From: Ctenosaura bakeri
Lineage: Eukaryota > Chordata > Lepidosauria > Squamata > Iguanidae
Length of the DNA stretch: 64,000 nt
Direction of reading: 5' to 3'
NCBI GenBank assembly: GCA_948474755.1
Contig: CAOLHI010002525.1
Coordinates: 124,001 to 188,000, forward strand
Part shown: positions 47,670 through 58,899 of the stretch, in pieces
Layout: each line of letters begins with the position of its first letter
How positions within the stretch are numbered: the first letter of the stretch is position 1
Position numbers and translations under genes: made by a program
Notes under the pieces: generated by a model
The model's input: only the letters and a program-made list of their open reading frames with translations
The model's database searches: none
Told to the model about the DNA's origin: nothing

Positions 47670-48165
47670 GTATGCACACTCACACACATGGTTGAGAATA
47701 CTGTTACAGACATATAAAGTGAGTGTTCCAAATTTGTAATCTAAACTGAGTAATTATTGGAGATGAATGAGCATGCCTCTACTGCCAGTGCTCAAAGGAG
47801 TTTACCCTTTGCAAAGTTTTAACTGAGCATTAGCAAAAGAAATGGTTTGACTTTGGAGCTAGCTAGATGACTTGCCTAGAAATTACTGCAGAATACCTGT
47901 GTCAGTTCAGGGAACAGACATTCTTAGACACTACATTCATGTAATCTCCAAATGATATATTTAAAAGTATGTGGGTTATTTTCAACATATACTTCTAGTA
48001 CCCTCTCCTATCGTTTGAATGGAGGCCTGAATCCTCTTGTTAGTTCCAACAAGGCGATCTGCATAAATAAGCTGATTCAGAATTCTGCTGTACCGGCAAT
48101 AGGATTCAATTCTCAAACTGTAATGAGTTGCACTGAATTTCCCAGCATTTGTAATGTATCGAAAC
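47670..48165. other. No gene; trace of palindromic MITE
   Basis: Near 48025-48090 'ggcctgaatcctcttgttag' and 'agctgattcagaattctgct' resemble the 34479 family ends. Confidence 0.4.
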
Positions 48166-48172
48166 ACCACAT

Positions 48173-48391
48173 TGACAGCTAGCATGGTGTAGTGACTTGA
48201 TTGTTGGATTATGACTCTGGAGACCAGTTTGAATCCCCACTCAGCTACGGAAACCCTCTGGGTAACCTTGGGCAAATCATATTCTCTTACTCTCAGAAGA
48301 AGGCAAAACTCTGCTGAATAACTTTTGTCAAGAAAATTGCATGATAAATTCACCTTAGGTCAACTTGTGTCAGAAATTATTTGAAGGCCAT
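48173..48391 (+). repeat. tRNA-derived squamate SINE
   Basis: Starts 'gacagctagcatggtgtagt', box B 'agtttgaatcccc', 'gggtaaccttgggcaaatca', 'tctgctgaataacttttgtc', tail 'gaaattatttgaaggcca'. Confidence 0.92.
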
Positions 48392-48484
48392 GCCCAGATA
48401 TCAAAATATTTAGATCTCCACATAATGTGGAAATCAGTCCTTACAATAAAGGATGTTGGGACTGTCTTCACCAAAACAGGATAG

Positions 48485-48605
48485 TTGGAAGCTATGAAAC
48501 TGTAACTCTATGGTTCCTGATTCTGTGGAATCCTAGGATTTGTAGGGAAATGTTACTAGTTCTCAGTCAAAGAGTTTGAATGCCTCACAATACAAGCATG
48601 GCAGT
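48485..48605 (+). mobile_element. Diverged palindromic MITE fragment
   Basis: 'actgtaactctatggttcct', 'ctgtggaatcctaggatttg', 'caaagagtttgaatgcctca' follow the order of the 28905/60478 family. Ends unclear. Confidence 0.5.
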
Positions 48606-49082
48606 CAAAAGCCTTCAAGTACCTGTTCTGTAAATGAATAGAGATACTCAGAGATGAGTGTTCCAGACTTGACCCTTTCATTCCCTTCTTCCTGGTATTG
48701 TGATGGAAGATTTGAAAATAAGTTATAATCATTTTTGAGTGTTACAGTGTTCCACACAACTGGAAAGCCAACCTTATTAAAGCTTCCATAGCAGTCATCT
48801 CTGTGATGACATTCAAATGAAGTCTCTTCATACTTTCTTTATAACAGAGGGTTTCTAGGAGTGGATGAGAAAGGAGTGGATTATGCTTCATGGGATTCCT
48901 CTATTGCATTGGGAAAAAAAGAACACTGGGACAGAGCTTTTAGCTGCCTTCTGACTATGTGTGTCTAGTAGAACAAATCTGAAAAGGTCCTCTGTGATTA
49001 GAAGAGCTAATCCTGATCCCTATCTCACTGAGTGTCTATAGTGAGCTGCTAACATAAGATTCAGCAGCGGGAATCATGCAGT

Positions 49083-49175
49083 ATTATTGGATTGCAACTC
49101 CCAGCAGCCCTTGCTAGCAAAAGTATTAGTGATGAATGCTGGGAGTTTCTGTGCAACAGCTTCTGGAGGGCTTCA
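49083..49175. repeat. Palindromic MITE fragment
   Basis: The left 'gcaactcccagcagcccttg' pairs with the right 'gaatgctgggagtttctgtg', an inverted repeat around a short centre. Confidence 0.6.
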
Positions 49176-49179
49176 TGAT

Positions 49180-50610
49180 TCTCACCTCTGATTCACCCCT
49201 TTTGCAACTATCATATTCACCATGTAAGGACTGTGGGCCTGTTGCACATGTATTATTCAGAGGGACTGAAGCATTTCACTCATGTTACACCATCTTGTGC
49301 TGAAGAAATGCACCAAAGACAGTTAGGGAACCTTGGCTGGTATAGGACCATAAAGGTGGAACTTGCTTGAGGTTTATTTTTAGTTTTTAGTTTTACAGAA
49401 CATTTATATACACCACCATCTTTCATCATGGAACTCAGGGTGGATTTTCCTACAGGCATTGAACTGCTTAGCTTCAGCAAGATGATTGCATCTCTTGCTT
49501 TCAGACATGATGTGATGGAATGGAGCTGAGAAAATGTAGCCAAAATGAATGTGAAATAAGACACTAGGAACTAGTAGAACATATCACACAGGATTTACAA
49601 ACTGGTGAGCTTGTGTCTTGTAGGTAGAGAGGGTCTGGATAGAAAAGAGGTCCCTGAAGCCTGAAGATATATATATTAACAAGGCTGTAGAGCTGAAGAA
49701 ATAGGACAAAACTGATTTTTACTATTGATTTGAAGTAAAGAGTTTAGGTTTTGATATCGGGTATCACAGTAATAATCCTCCTGGGCAATTCTGCAGTAGA
49801 GAAAACAATGTTCTTGTTTACATCATTCATGGATGGAAACAGTTGCTAATTCTAAGATGTGCATCACAATGACATTAGAGATTTACTATCTCAAAATCTG
49901 TTTATGTGGCTAACTGTCCTTCATTTATAGTTTCAGCCATGTGTTTCTGACATACACCAAAGAATATAGGCAGCAAAACTCTAAGATCCTACAGGCATAA
50001 AAAGATCAAGGCTTGTGGACAGTTTGAAAATAAAATTCTTGAGGTGAATTGGGACAGAGGGAGGAAGGTAATTTCTGTAACATTTATCTTTGGAGTTAGT
50101 CGGAGAAAAGAATGATATTTGAAGCTGGAAATTTATGGATGAAAATCTCCATTGTTAACATGTGCAGAGAATGTAAATATCAGACAAGACCCAAATGAAA
50201 TGCAGAATAAATTGAAAAAGAATATAACAGATTCCCTTCCCCCCACCTTATTAATACACTGATAAAACTTACTGAGAAAGTGTGTCCATTTACTATGGAG
50301 TAGATTCATTGATGGAATCCAAATTACCTTATGGTCAAGTCTTTAAAAGTGAAGCTTCATTTGATTTTATTAGTTTAATTATATGTATAAATTAGAAGAT
50401 TCTTTATTTTGAAAGACATGGATGAAAAAGTAACTCTGTCTTATAAAATTTGTTGTCTCATGTGGTGATATGAAAGGTCTACAGTTACCTTACTGGGTCT
50501 GGCTACTTTAGTGGTGATGCTTGTAAAATCTCATTATCCAAATTTCTCATTTGACTTGAGAGTTTTGAGTTATCTGGTTTTGTTTCTGAGATGGGATCCA
50601 AACATTAGAG
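49180..50610. other. No gene recognised
   Basis: AT-rich sequence; the 94-codon frame at 49280-49564 has no motif. Confidence 0.4.
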
Positions 50611-50619
50611 CATCTTATT

Positions 50620-51190
50620 GCTTCCACTCCAATCAGGGCCAAACAGCCATCCATATAAGGTCATTTTCTGTTGTCAGAAGGCAGCCACAAAGAGCACAAG
50701 CCTAACCTCTTGTGGGAGGGAGTTCCACATTCTGGGAGGAGCAAGTACCATGAAAGTTCTCTCTTTTGACCAAAATCCCTCTGAAACTGAAGGGACTCAG
50801 GCAGGTTCATAGAGGAAGATCCAATCTTTCAGATAGCCTGGACCTAAGCCATACAGACTTTTATAAGTCATGACCACCATTTTGAATTATATCTCGAAAT
50901 GGACTGGTATCCAATGAAGTTGTTATGCAGTTAAATGCAGGGAGTTATATGCAGTTATATCCCTGTTCCCAGTCCCAGTCAACCACTGTTGCAGCATTTT
51001 GGACTAATGACAATTCTGAACACTTTCCACAAGTAGGCTACATACAATGCATAACAGTAATCCAAATGAGATGTAATCAAGGCATGTGTCACCATAGTCA
51101 GGTCAGACATCTCCAGGACCAGGTGCAACTGGTGCATTAGGAGTCCAAATGCATTCCCAGCCACTTCTGAAACCCAGGCATCCAGTCTTA
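50620..51190. repeat. Old LINE-like interspersed repeat, first part
   Basis: Blocks such as 'gtgggagggagttccacatt', 'acctaagccatacagacttt', 'ccagtcccagtcaaccactg' and 'aatccaaatgagatgtaatc' match a repeat I remember as common in squamate genomes and probably LINE-derived. It resumes at 51616 after an inserted MITE. Family and orientation are not certain. Confidence 0.55.
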
Positions 51191-51612
51191 GGCCCTTTTT
51201 GCATGCCAGTCCTGTTGCGAAATGGCCTCAGGAGGGTTGCGCGATTGCAAGAACTGTTCCATATGATGTCCTCACAATCACGTGATGCTCCCAAGGCCAT
51301 TAGGGGGTGATCATGCATTATATCATTTTTGAGTCATTGCCGAAAATGATGCATGATTGTGTGCCGCTCCCGTGCCCCACATGCACTTACCTTATGTGCA
51401 GAGGCTCCGGAGGTGTGGCCGTCATGCTTTCTCCCCCAGCGCAGCCTGGGAAAAGTGCACAGCTGCACAGCGGAAAGAGGGGGCAGAGCACTCACACTTC
51501 CTTCTAGCCAGCACAGAGCTGGTGCGGAGGGGACACGAGTGCCTCCCAGACAAGGCTTTTTGCGAGATCCCCACATGATGCCAGCGGCACCAGGTAAGGT
51601 GCAAAAAGGACG
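51191..51612. mobile_element. GC-rich Harbinger-like MITE, TTA duplication
   Basis: Left end GGCCCTTTTTGCA; right end TGCAAAAAGGACG. TTA lies outside both ends (51188-51190 and 51613-51615), as expected for PIF/Harbinger. The interior shares 'gcagaggctccggagg' and 'ccagcgcagcctgggaaa' with 36252 and, reversed, with 16433. It split an older LINE-like repeat. Open frames on both strands are compositional. Confidence 0.8.
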
Positions 51613-51615
51613 TTA

Positions 51616-51839
51616 GTCTAGAAATATACCCAATCTGCTAACCTGGGATTTCAGGAGTGTACACCCTTCCAAGACAGGCAGAATCTCTGTTTGCTGATCC
51701 ACCTTTCAACTGTCTTTACTAGAGTACCTCTGTCTTTAATAGAGTAGTCCTCAAACTTTACTGGAGTAAGCCTCTTATCTGGTCTGTTACTGACACATGT
51801 TTCATAGAAAATGGCTTATCTGGAATTGGATGGGGTCAT
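51616..51839. repeat. Old LINE-like repeat, second part
   Basis: Continues the 50620 repeat in the same direction ('acctgggatttcaggagtgt', 'agacaggcagaatctctgtt', 'agtacctctgtctttaatag'). The last 60-100 bases may already belong to the CR1 insertion. Confidence 0.5.
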
Positions 51840-51934
51840 CATTATAATGATTTGAGGGTGTTCCTGCATGGAAGGGGGTTGGACTGGATGGCCCCTGTGA
51901 TCTCTTCCAACTCTACATTTCTATGATTCTATGA
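51840..51934 (+). repeat. CR1 LINE 3' terminus
   Basis: 'gttggactggatggcccctg' followed by 'tctcttccaactctac' and terminal ATTCTATG-type repeats (ctatgattctatga). This is the diagnostic CR1 3' end. A 5'-truncated insertion inside the older repeat. Confidence 0.9.
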
Positions 51935-52020
51935 TGGTGCTGAAAGCCAAAATTCTGGATGACCTCTCCCAATGCTTTCACCTATATCTTAAACAACATG
52001 GGAGATAAATCTGAATCTTG
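51935..52020. repeat. Old LINE-like repeat, third part
   Basis: 'ggatgacctctcccaatgct' and 'cttaaacaacatgggagata' resume the older repeat after the CR1 tail, so one ancestral copy is in three pieces. Confidence 0.5.
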
Positions 52021-52077
52021 AAGCCCAGGTTGTCAAAGAAGAATCACCAAGCACTACTGTCATGCCCTGCTTTCAGG

Positions 52078-52304
52078 ACATAGAAATGGACTCTGACTCA
52101 GAGACTAAAAAAGGCAAACCTGCTGAACAGGAGGAGACAGTACCACTCACCCCAGAGACAAAACAGGTGGCAGTGCCAGCTCCAGCAGAGTCCTTGCCTT
52201 TTCTGACACAGAAGATAACTCACCTATACAAACCTTTGCTGAGTGTAGACATCAATAGGAAAGTGTATGCAAATCTCAACAAATTTATAGAAAACAGCAA
52301 TTAA
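52078..52304 (+). other. Exon-like open segment, 75 codons to a stop; unassigned
   Basis: An acceptor-like tract (tcatgccctgctttcag) ends at 52077. It is followed by an open frame to a TAA at 52302-52304. The first 40 residues are acidic, Pro- and Glu-rich (DSDSE near the start). The last 30 are of mixed hydrophobic/basic type (containing LPFLTQKITHLYKPLL). I do not recognise the protein. It could be a terminal coding exon, the end of a retrocopy, or a retroelement ORF tail. No canonical AATAAA follows closely, only an ATAAAATAAG stretch near 52485. No other exon is seen. Confidence 0.3.
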
Positions 52305-52309
52305 TTAGT

Positions 52310-55300
52310 CAGCAGCTGGGTTAAGCTGTGGACCTATGAAAGCCTAGCCATTCTCCTCCAGGACTTGTCATCCTGCCATGTCCCTGAACTCTGAATTTTA
52401 ATTGTACTGACTGTGCATTGAACTATTGATGTTGCTGGGGATTTTGCTGTGCTTCATATTTGTCTCAAGTCTGTTTGCTTACTAGATAAAATAAGGAAAC
52501 ACATTTTGGAACTATTTGCTGCTGTTCACCTTATCAGCTGCCTTGCATTGGCTGACTTTCCATACAGAGAAATGACAACTACCTTCTAAGCTTGCCCCTC
52601 TAAGAAGACTGAAAGCCCATGTGAAACAGTGCTTCCAGAAACACCTCCCAGAGAGGTGGCCCAGAATGATGTCATGGTCAGTGATCCTGAAAATTGTTGA
52701 CGGATTCAGCAGAACCAACAAGCTCACAATCCTTCTTCTCAGTTTCCATGATGGGGTTCGGGGAGGACATTTTGACTTAATGCCATACCATTGTCTCTTT
52801 TAGACAGGGTGAAACCTTTTCTTGCTGATTTCAAGGCATTAGTCTCTCCCTAACTCACTTGAGCATTCTCATTATTTTCATGAGCCACAAATGTTCATGA
52901 AACCTGCATGTTGCTGCTCTCACTTCTCCCAGGGTCCCATCACATCTGCTACACAATGCTGGCTCTCAGGGAGGGTAGTGCACAAGGGGTGGGGAAAGAA
53001 AAGCCCTAGAAGGCTACCTCCTTTTGCTATTCTGTTCAGTTAGGGTTTGTTAAAACAGCATTTGTTGAGCATAATGCTTTCAGTTTCTGACATCAAGCTA
53101 ATCTATTGAGTTTAATGGTCCGAAGGGCTAGTAATAAAATAACAGTTTTTAAATGGATCATGGGAAAGAAAGAAAGGTGAATATTAATTTTTACATATAT
53201 TTATATAGATTTTGCAATAAAAGCTGATACATTCCACACATTAATAAAAATGCAACATAAATTTTGTAATTAAGCATTGTAGTGACAATCTTACTAAGAA
53301 ACAAAGAAACCTACAGGGTTGTATAAGTGTGTAAAACTTGAAAACTTCCAGCAGTGTCATGATGTAAAATTGTGTCCATGTATGCTGGTTGGTCAAACGG
53401 AAATGATTTTTCATATGTTTTTGCCTTGGGATCTTGTGTTGGGGAGAGGTTAAACCATTTAAACAGCAGTTCAGGTTTCTGAATAGCTACAGACTTTGCT
53501 AGTCTATCAGTGCTATGAAAAAGCAAATATACAATCATCAGAGTTGTCCCTCATCTCCTGTGAAGAGCTGGAAAAAAAATACTGGCAACTCTGACTGGAG
53601 CAGAACTACAAATGTTGTGTAATATAATTTTCATAGTATCTAGAAAACTGGAAGATGGGCAATTTCATAGAAGTTACGGGTTGGTTTTTGTGTTGTCTTC
53701 ATAATCTGTATGCCTTAGTAAGTATCATTACTTTCCATGTGTAGAGAGCAAAAGTCCAAAGAGAATGATATCTTCTATGCATGGAACTTCTCCATACAAT
53801 TGGGAACCTTGATTTTTTTGAGGTTTCTGATAGAGTGGAAAGTTTCTGAAAATAGCAGAAGCTTTATCTTCAGACTTCTTCATGTGAGCAGAGCAAGAGA
53901 AGAAGTGAGAAGGCCTAATATGCTCTATTTGCAGATTTTACCACTCTTTGAAGGTGCCTAATAAGGATTGTCTTTGTTTATCTTCATGCATGTAGGTACA
54001 ATGTGAAATAAGGTATGTTAAACTATGCCATTGTAGTCACACTGATGCCAGAAAGATGTGTGGTTTTTGTGTGAATGCCAGAATATGTTAATTAGATCCT
54101 TTTGTGCTTAAAGATCTAAAAATATTGCAGGACAGGTGAAATGAGGCAAATAAATGACTCCTAAAAACATGCTCAGACAAATAACACATACTGTTCAGGA
54201 ACTGAATATTCTGTTGTCCTTGAATAGACAGAATTGTTCCCTAGCCCAAATGAGTCATGCTGCATGCCAGTCAAGGTATCTCAGGGTTCCACATCCTTAG
54301 ATCTGGTGTTGTTAAAAGGTGGTGGTGAGCTCACTGGTAACTGAAAAATTCCTTCAGAGTCTCACATATTTGTTGAAGCCAAGAGATTTATAAAAGTATA
54401 CATAAAATAAGACAAGGGCATTTAAATTACTGGCAGTGATAACAAAAAGAAACATTAATAACAGATAAAGGGGTTCTTGGTTAAACAAGCTAAAGCTTAT
54501 TTAAAGAGACCAGATTAGATCATAGATCAACTGGGGCTTCAGTGAGAGGAACAGTTTTGCCTTACACATGGGATGTGTACTATAGCTCCACTTTGCTCAG
54601 GCTTTATTGAGATAAAAATGTTTGTCTTTCAAGACAACCTTGAGATGACTTTCCTATGTTAAAAACTTGGCTTCTCTTCTTCTCTTTTTCAGGTGAACAT
54701 CTCACCACATCATTCCACCCTATGTCTTCAAAGGTACTTTGTGGTAGGCAAAGTATACATTCCATTTGATTTTTTCCCCTGAAATAAAAGTATTTTTCCC
54801 CAAGTAAAACTAAAATAAGTTTTATTTTACAACCCCATTCTGAGGTCTGTGCTTTGTCACACATGGTGTCACTGTGAAAGTAAAAGTAACCAGTCATAAG
54901 CATGGGGACTGCAAGCTGTCAGAGCCTGGTCTTGAGTCTCTGGTTTTCATGGGTCATCTCCAGCCAGGAGATGACTTTGGATATTTCAGATAGCTTTCCG
55001 TTCACATCTTCCCTCACAGTATTTGTGAAATAAGGGCTAGAAAAGTGCTTGTTATACAAATCTTGAGATGTTTATAATTCTGCACCTAATTCTCTGAGTA
55101 TTGGCAGGGCAAAGGTGGAGCAAAGCAGAGAATCACTCCATACTTGCAATGTTGTATGGAGATGTCAAGTCTCCTCCCTCCGATTCCTTGATACTTCAAG
55201 GCCAAAATCTTAAATCACAGAATAGTTCCCTACAATGTGATCATTTTCATACTAGATCCTTGGGAGCCATTGCATGCTATCACATGCCATCACTCCCTGA

Positions 55301-55530
55301 GGCACGTCTATCCCCCCTTGGAAAACATGCAGCAAGGCCTTGCAGCTTCAAACAGCTAGTATCTTTAAGAAAGAAAATAAAAGAGCATTAGTGAAGTTTC
55401 AAACCATTTGTAAACACCTTGAAATTATATTATATACTCATGCATTTTGGGGGGAAAGAGGAGTGTTTTCTGAGTGGAAATTGTTACCATGCCATATATC
55501 CCCACTGCATGATATGATATAGTTGGCAAA
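52310..55530. other. No gene recognised
   Basis: 3.2 kb of mostly AT-rich, unique-looking DNA. Open frames reach 99 codons (54604-54903, minus) without motifs. Confidence 0.4.
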
Positions 55531-55815
55531 TATTAGGGATGGGGCGAATCTAGAATTTTCGAATCTGAATCCAGATCCGAATCCCTGGAAGTTTCCGGGA
55601 ATCTACAAATCTCATGAATCTCAAATCTTTCGAATCCTTTTTTCAAAAAGAGTTTAAAAAGCAAGGGAAAGAAGGATAATCTTGGGCAAGACACACTCTC
55701 TCAGCCTTAACAAAAGCCTAGGCAAAGGCAACCCTCCCTCTGAAGAAATCTGGCCAGGACAATTGTCATAGTTTTGCCTCAGGATTTCCCCAGATTGAAA
55801 ATGACATGAAGGCCC

Positions 55816-56049
55816 TTTGTACACAGGCAGTAAAATGTGGATTAATCCTACATTTTCCTGCCTGTGTAAACAGGACCACTACAGTACAGAGATAATCTAG
55901 GTCAAAACTGGATTTGCTTTGCATAGCTCCTTTTTGTACACAGGCAGTAAAATGTGGATTAATCCTACATTTTCCTGCCTGTGTAAACAGGACCACTACA
56001 GTACAGAGATAATCTAGGTCAAAACTGGATTTGCTTTGCATAGCTCCTT
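55816..56049. repeat. 117-bp perfect tandem duplication
   Basis: Units 55816-55932 and 55933-56049 appear identical base for base. Each begins 'tttgtacacaggcagtaaaa' and ends 'ttgcatagctcctt'. The relative at 32.6 kb has one unit, so the duplication is recent and specific to this copy. Confidence 0.95.
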
Positions 56050-56257
56050 ATAGCATCCTGGGGTTTGTAATTTGATGATGCACAAGCACACTTTGGCAGA
56101 GAAAGCTGTGACACCTTGTAAAACTAGAAACCCCTGAATTGTGTTTGAAAGAGATTTGCTAAGGAGCTCTGCAAAGGAATATCTCAGCTGTCCTTGAAAT
56201 CTCAAGAAGACTGTACCTTCCCTTTCAAGTCTCAAGTCCTGCAACAAGGAAGGCACT

Positions 56258-56292
56258 TAAAACAAACAAACAAACAAACAAACAAACAAACA
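56258..56292. repeat. AAAC tetranucleotide array
   Basis: About eight AAAC units within a longer loose tandem array (56225-56450) that repeats 'gtcctgcaacaa'. Confidence 0.93.
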
Positions 56293-56559
56293 GCCTCTAG
56301 TCCAATCTCAATTCTGCACCCTGCAGTCTCAAGAGTCAAGTCTCAGGTCCTGCAACAAAGAAAGCACTTAAACACACACACACAGATGCCTCTAGTCTAG
56401 TCAATTATCTACACTCAAGTCCTGCAAGGGACACTCAAGTCAAATCTCTAGGCCTGTCTCAACAATCCCTAATCCCTACCCTCCAGTCTTAAATCAAAAA
56501 ATAATACAGATTAATGAATGCTCAATAGATGATTCTGGAGGCAGCTACTGTTCACCTTG

Positions 56560-56830
56560 TTTGTTGTAGGCAACACACACTTCTATAGAATCAGCTAGAG
56601 TAGAATCCCATTCTTTCCTAGCTCAGGTTTTTTGGCATTCACTGCTTACCACAGACATGCTGCTGCAACACAAGACCAAAAGTCTGTGTTTCTCCAGCTC
56701 TCCTTTGCAACCTTTCCAATAGCAATGCTTGCAGCTAGACAGAGGAAAAAGAGGAAAAGGGGTTGAGAAGCATAAAAAGACTTTCTAAAAGGGAGCTTCA
56801 AAATGAGTTAACTGAAGTATTCATGTATTC
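56560..56830. repeat. Unclassified repeat shared with 63480-63770
   Basis: Ordered similarities include 'acatgctgctgcaacacaag', 'ctccagctctcctttgcaac', 'gcttgcagctagacagagga', 'aagcataaaaagactttcta' and 'aaaagggagcttcaaaatga'. The other copy has the same blocks with substitutions. Possibly an old retroelement end. Confidence 0.55.
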
Positions 56831-56846
56831 AAGACACAGAAACTAT

Positions 56847-57301
56847 GGCCATTTCTGCACGGGCTTAAAGAAACGGTGCAAACGTCCTCCAGAGAGGACG
56901 TCTGCACCTGGGAGCAGACTGGGTCAGGCTTACTTACTGTAGATCTGCACCTCAGCCCACTCCCGAACGACCCGAAGTGGCCGTCCAGCGTGCTTTTGAA
57001 AGACCGCTTGAAAGAGGTCTTTCAAAAGCCTGGAGCACGCCACTCTGTTCCCACGCTCCAGTGCAGATTTGCAGGCTCGCACCAGTGTGAGCCTGCAATT
57101 TACCAGGGGTGGGTTTTAGGCTGGCGAGCTTCAGTGGTTGGTGGAGAGCCTCCACCAACCAGAAGCCACCATTTTCGTCCCTGGAGAAGTGCGGAGCGGA
57201 GGCCACACACTGCTCCGCACCAGCCTGGACCCAAGCGTTGAACCCAAAGGTCCGGTAAGTACCGGCACGGGGTGATTCCCTCACCCCGTGTGGAAATGGC
57301 T
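56847..57301. mobile_element. GC-rich Harbinger-like MITE, inverted twin of 13829
   Basis: Begins GGCCATTTCTGCACG and ends GTGGAAATGGCT. It is exactly 455 bases, the same length as the copy at 13829 but in reverse orientation. The central hairpin (gcttttgaaagacc with its complement) is kept. Flanking triplets are TAT and TAA, one mismatch from a clean duplication. It is nested in the hAT at 55534, so it inserted after that element. Confidence 0.8.
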
Positions 57302-57609
57302 TAAGAGAGGAAGTGGTATCATGACAATCTTAGTCCCAAAATTGACCAAAGAAAGCTGGTGAAGGGGAAAGTATGGCTGGCATGGCTTGCATGGAACCCC
57401 TGAACCCCTTTTTGCAGTCTTTGGAACCCCCTGGGACATTCCCACAAGCCCGTAGACCCCCACACAAACTCAGTTTTGCTCCTCTGTCCCTCACATCCAA
57501 ATCTCTATCCCAAAATTACCTTGAAGAGGGAGGCAGCAACAGGGAGAGGTAGCACTAGGGGAGGGAGGGAGAAATGGCGGTCTCCAGGGTGTGCAAGGCT
57601 TTATGCCGG

Positions 57610-58045
57610 TCTGCCGGCTAATCATCCGTGCCCACGTTGGGTGCGGAAACAAGTGAGGAGGGGGATTCCATGCTCCATGCCTTTCTGACCACTCCAGCAT
57701 AATTGTGCCCAGAATGGGTGGGAAAAGACATGCTCAGGGCGGGTGGGGAAAGACATCCCAGCAGGATTGTGCCCACATCAGGTGGGGAAACACATGAGGA
57801 GTGGGATCCCACACTCCACGCCTTTCTCACAGCCTGCCCCGGCATGATCTTTCACAGGGTGGGTGGGGAAAAGGAGCGAGCAGCAGGATCTCGCATTCCA
57901 CACCTTTCTCACAGCCCACCCAAGCACAATTGTTCCCAGAGCGGGTGGGGAAATGCACGAGCAGCAGGATCCTGTGCTCCAAGCCTTTTGCACAGCCCAC
58001 CCCAGCAGGATTGTTCCTAGAGTGGGTGGAGAAAGGCGCGAGGCC
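57610..58045. repeat. 81-bp minisatellite, about five diverged units
   Basis: 'acagcc' anchors at 57829, 57911 and 57992 are 81-82 bases apart. Each unit has 'gggtggggaaa', a 'gcagcaggatc' type block and 'cctttctcacagcc'. Shorter, rearranged units lie upstream. Overlapping 75- to 114-codon frames arise from the repetition. Confidence 0.85.
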
Positions 58046-58439
58046 TGATAGGCAGTGGATTCGAAAGATTCCACTTGCCTATTTTGGCAGCCGGATTCGG
58101 ATCCGCGTATCTCAAATCCTTCTCAAGGATTCGAAGATTCGCTGATTTGGTTGGCCCATCCCTAGCAAATATTATTTAATTGGCATGGAATATAAATTAT
58201 ATGCTTATGCCTGAATGCCATATGGAAAGGGACTCTGACTAGGAATGTGTACTTAGGTAAATGACATCAGCATGGCGAGGTCATAAGTTCATGAGGATTA
58301 GCTGGAGAGCTCCCAACTTAATGGCTCCAGACAATCCTATCAATTGTCCAAACTCAGAAAATAATATCCAGCAAGGCAGCTTCAATGAGGCAACCAGTGA
58401 CCAACATCCTGTAGCCTTCTCCTGCTGCATTTTCCTTTT

Positions 58440-58895
58440 GTTCCCTACCTACCCAGACATCAAGGGGCTATCATGACCTCCATCAATGCTTTGCTTCTTG
58501 AAGTCAAGACCATTAGCCTGTTCCAGACCCCTTTGTCTGCTCTGCTGGAGAGCCATTAACACTTTCCCCTTTAAGGCAGAAAAGGGTATTTAAACTCTAG
58601 GTCAAACCCTGACATTTTGCTAGCACCTGGGCATCCTGCTACACCCCAGACCCTCATTCCTCCATCCTGCCCTCAAACTCTCATGTTTGAGCCATCTTGC
58701 CTTGACTTTCTTTTCTTCAGGATTGGTAAATATCGCCCACTCCATCCTAAACTCCTCGCTATGCAGCTTTTCCTTCCTTTCCTTCTGTTAGACTTGTATA
58801 GTTGTGAGACTGCTTGATTTTGTGCATGTGTTGTGATTTCCCCAATAAAACATTCCTTTGACCTCCAACTGTGTCTCTCAGTATACACAGGTGAA
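58440..58895 (+). repeat. Possible LTR or pol II transcription unit remnant
   Basis: A TATA-like 'gggtatttaaactc' (about 58587) is followed about 260 bases later by a canonical AATAAA (58844) and a GT/T-rich stretch. The spacing and the C-rich middle suit an LTR U3-R-U5 layout. I could not find TG/CA ends with a target duplication, so this is tentative. Confidence 0.3.
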
Positions 58896-58899
58896 AAGA

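Larger units (their letters stand above)
55534..58164. mobile_element. Composite non-autonomous hAT, 2631 bp, perfect 8-bp duplication
   Basis: Ends TAGGGATGGG and CCCATCCCTA are exact complements, flanked by GCAAATAT on both sides (55526-55533 and 58165-58172). Clustered GAATC motifs lie inside both ends. The first 650 bases are homologous to the 968-bp hAT at 32642, including its captured SINE and MITE pieces. The middle then differs. It has a 117-bp perfect tandem duplication, AAAC repeats, an unclassified repeat also found at 63470, a nested 455-bp Harbinger-like MITE, and an 81-bp minisatellite. No transposase is encoded. Confidence 0.88.

Noticed and set aside
57703..58145. Repetitive 105- to 114-codon open frames
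   Set aside because: Products of the 81-bp minisatellite, on both strands, with no conserved start or family.
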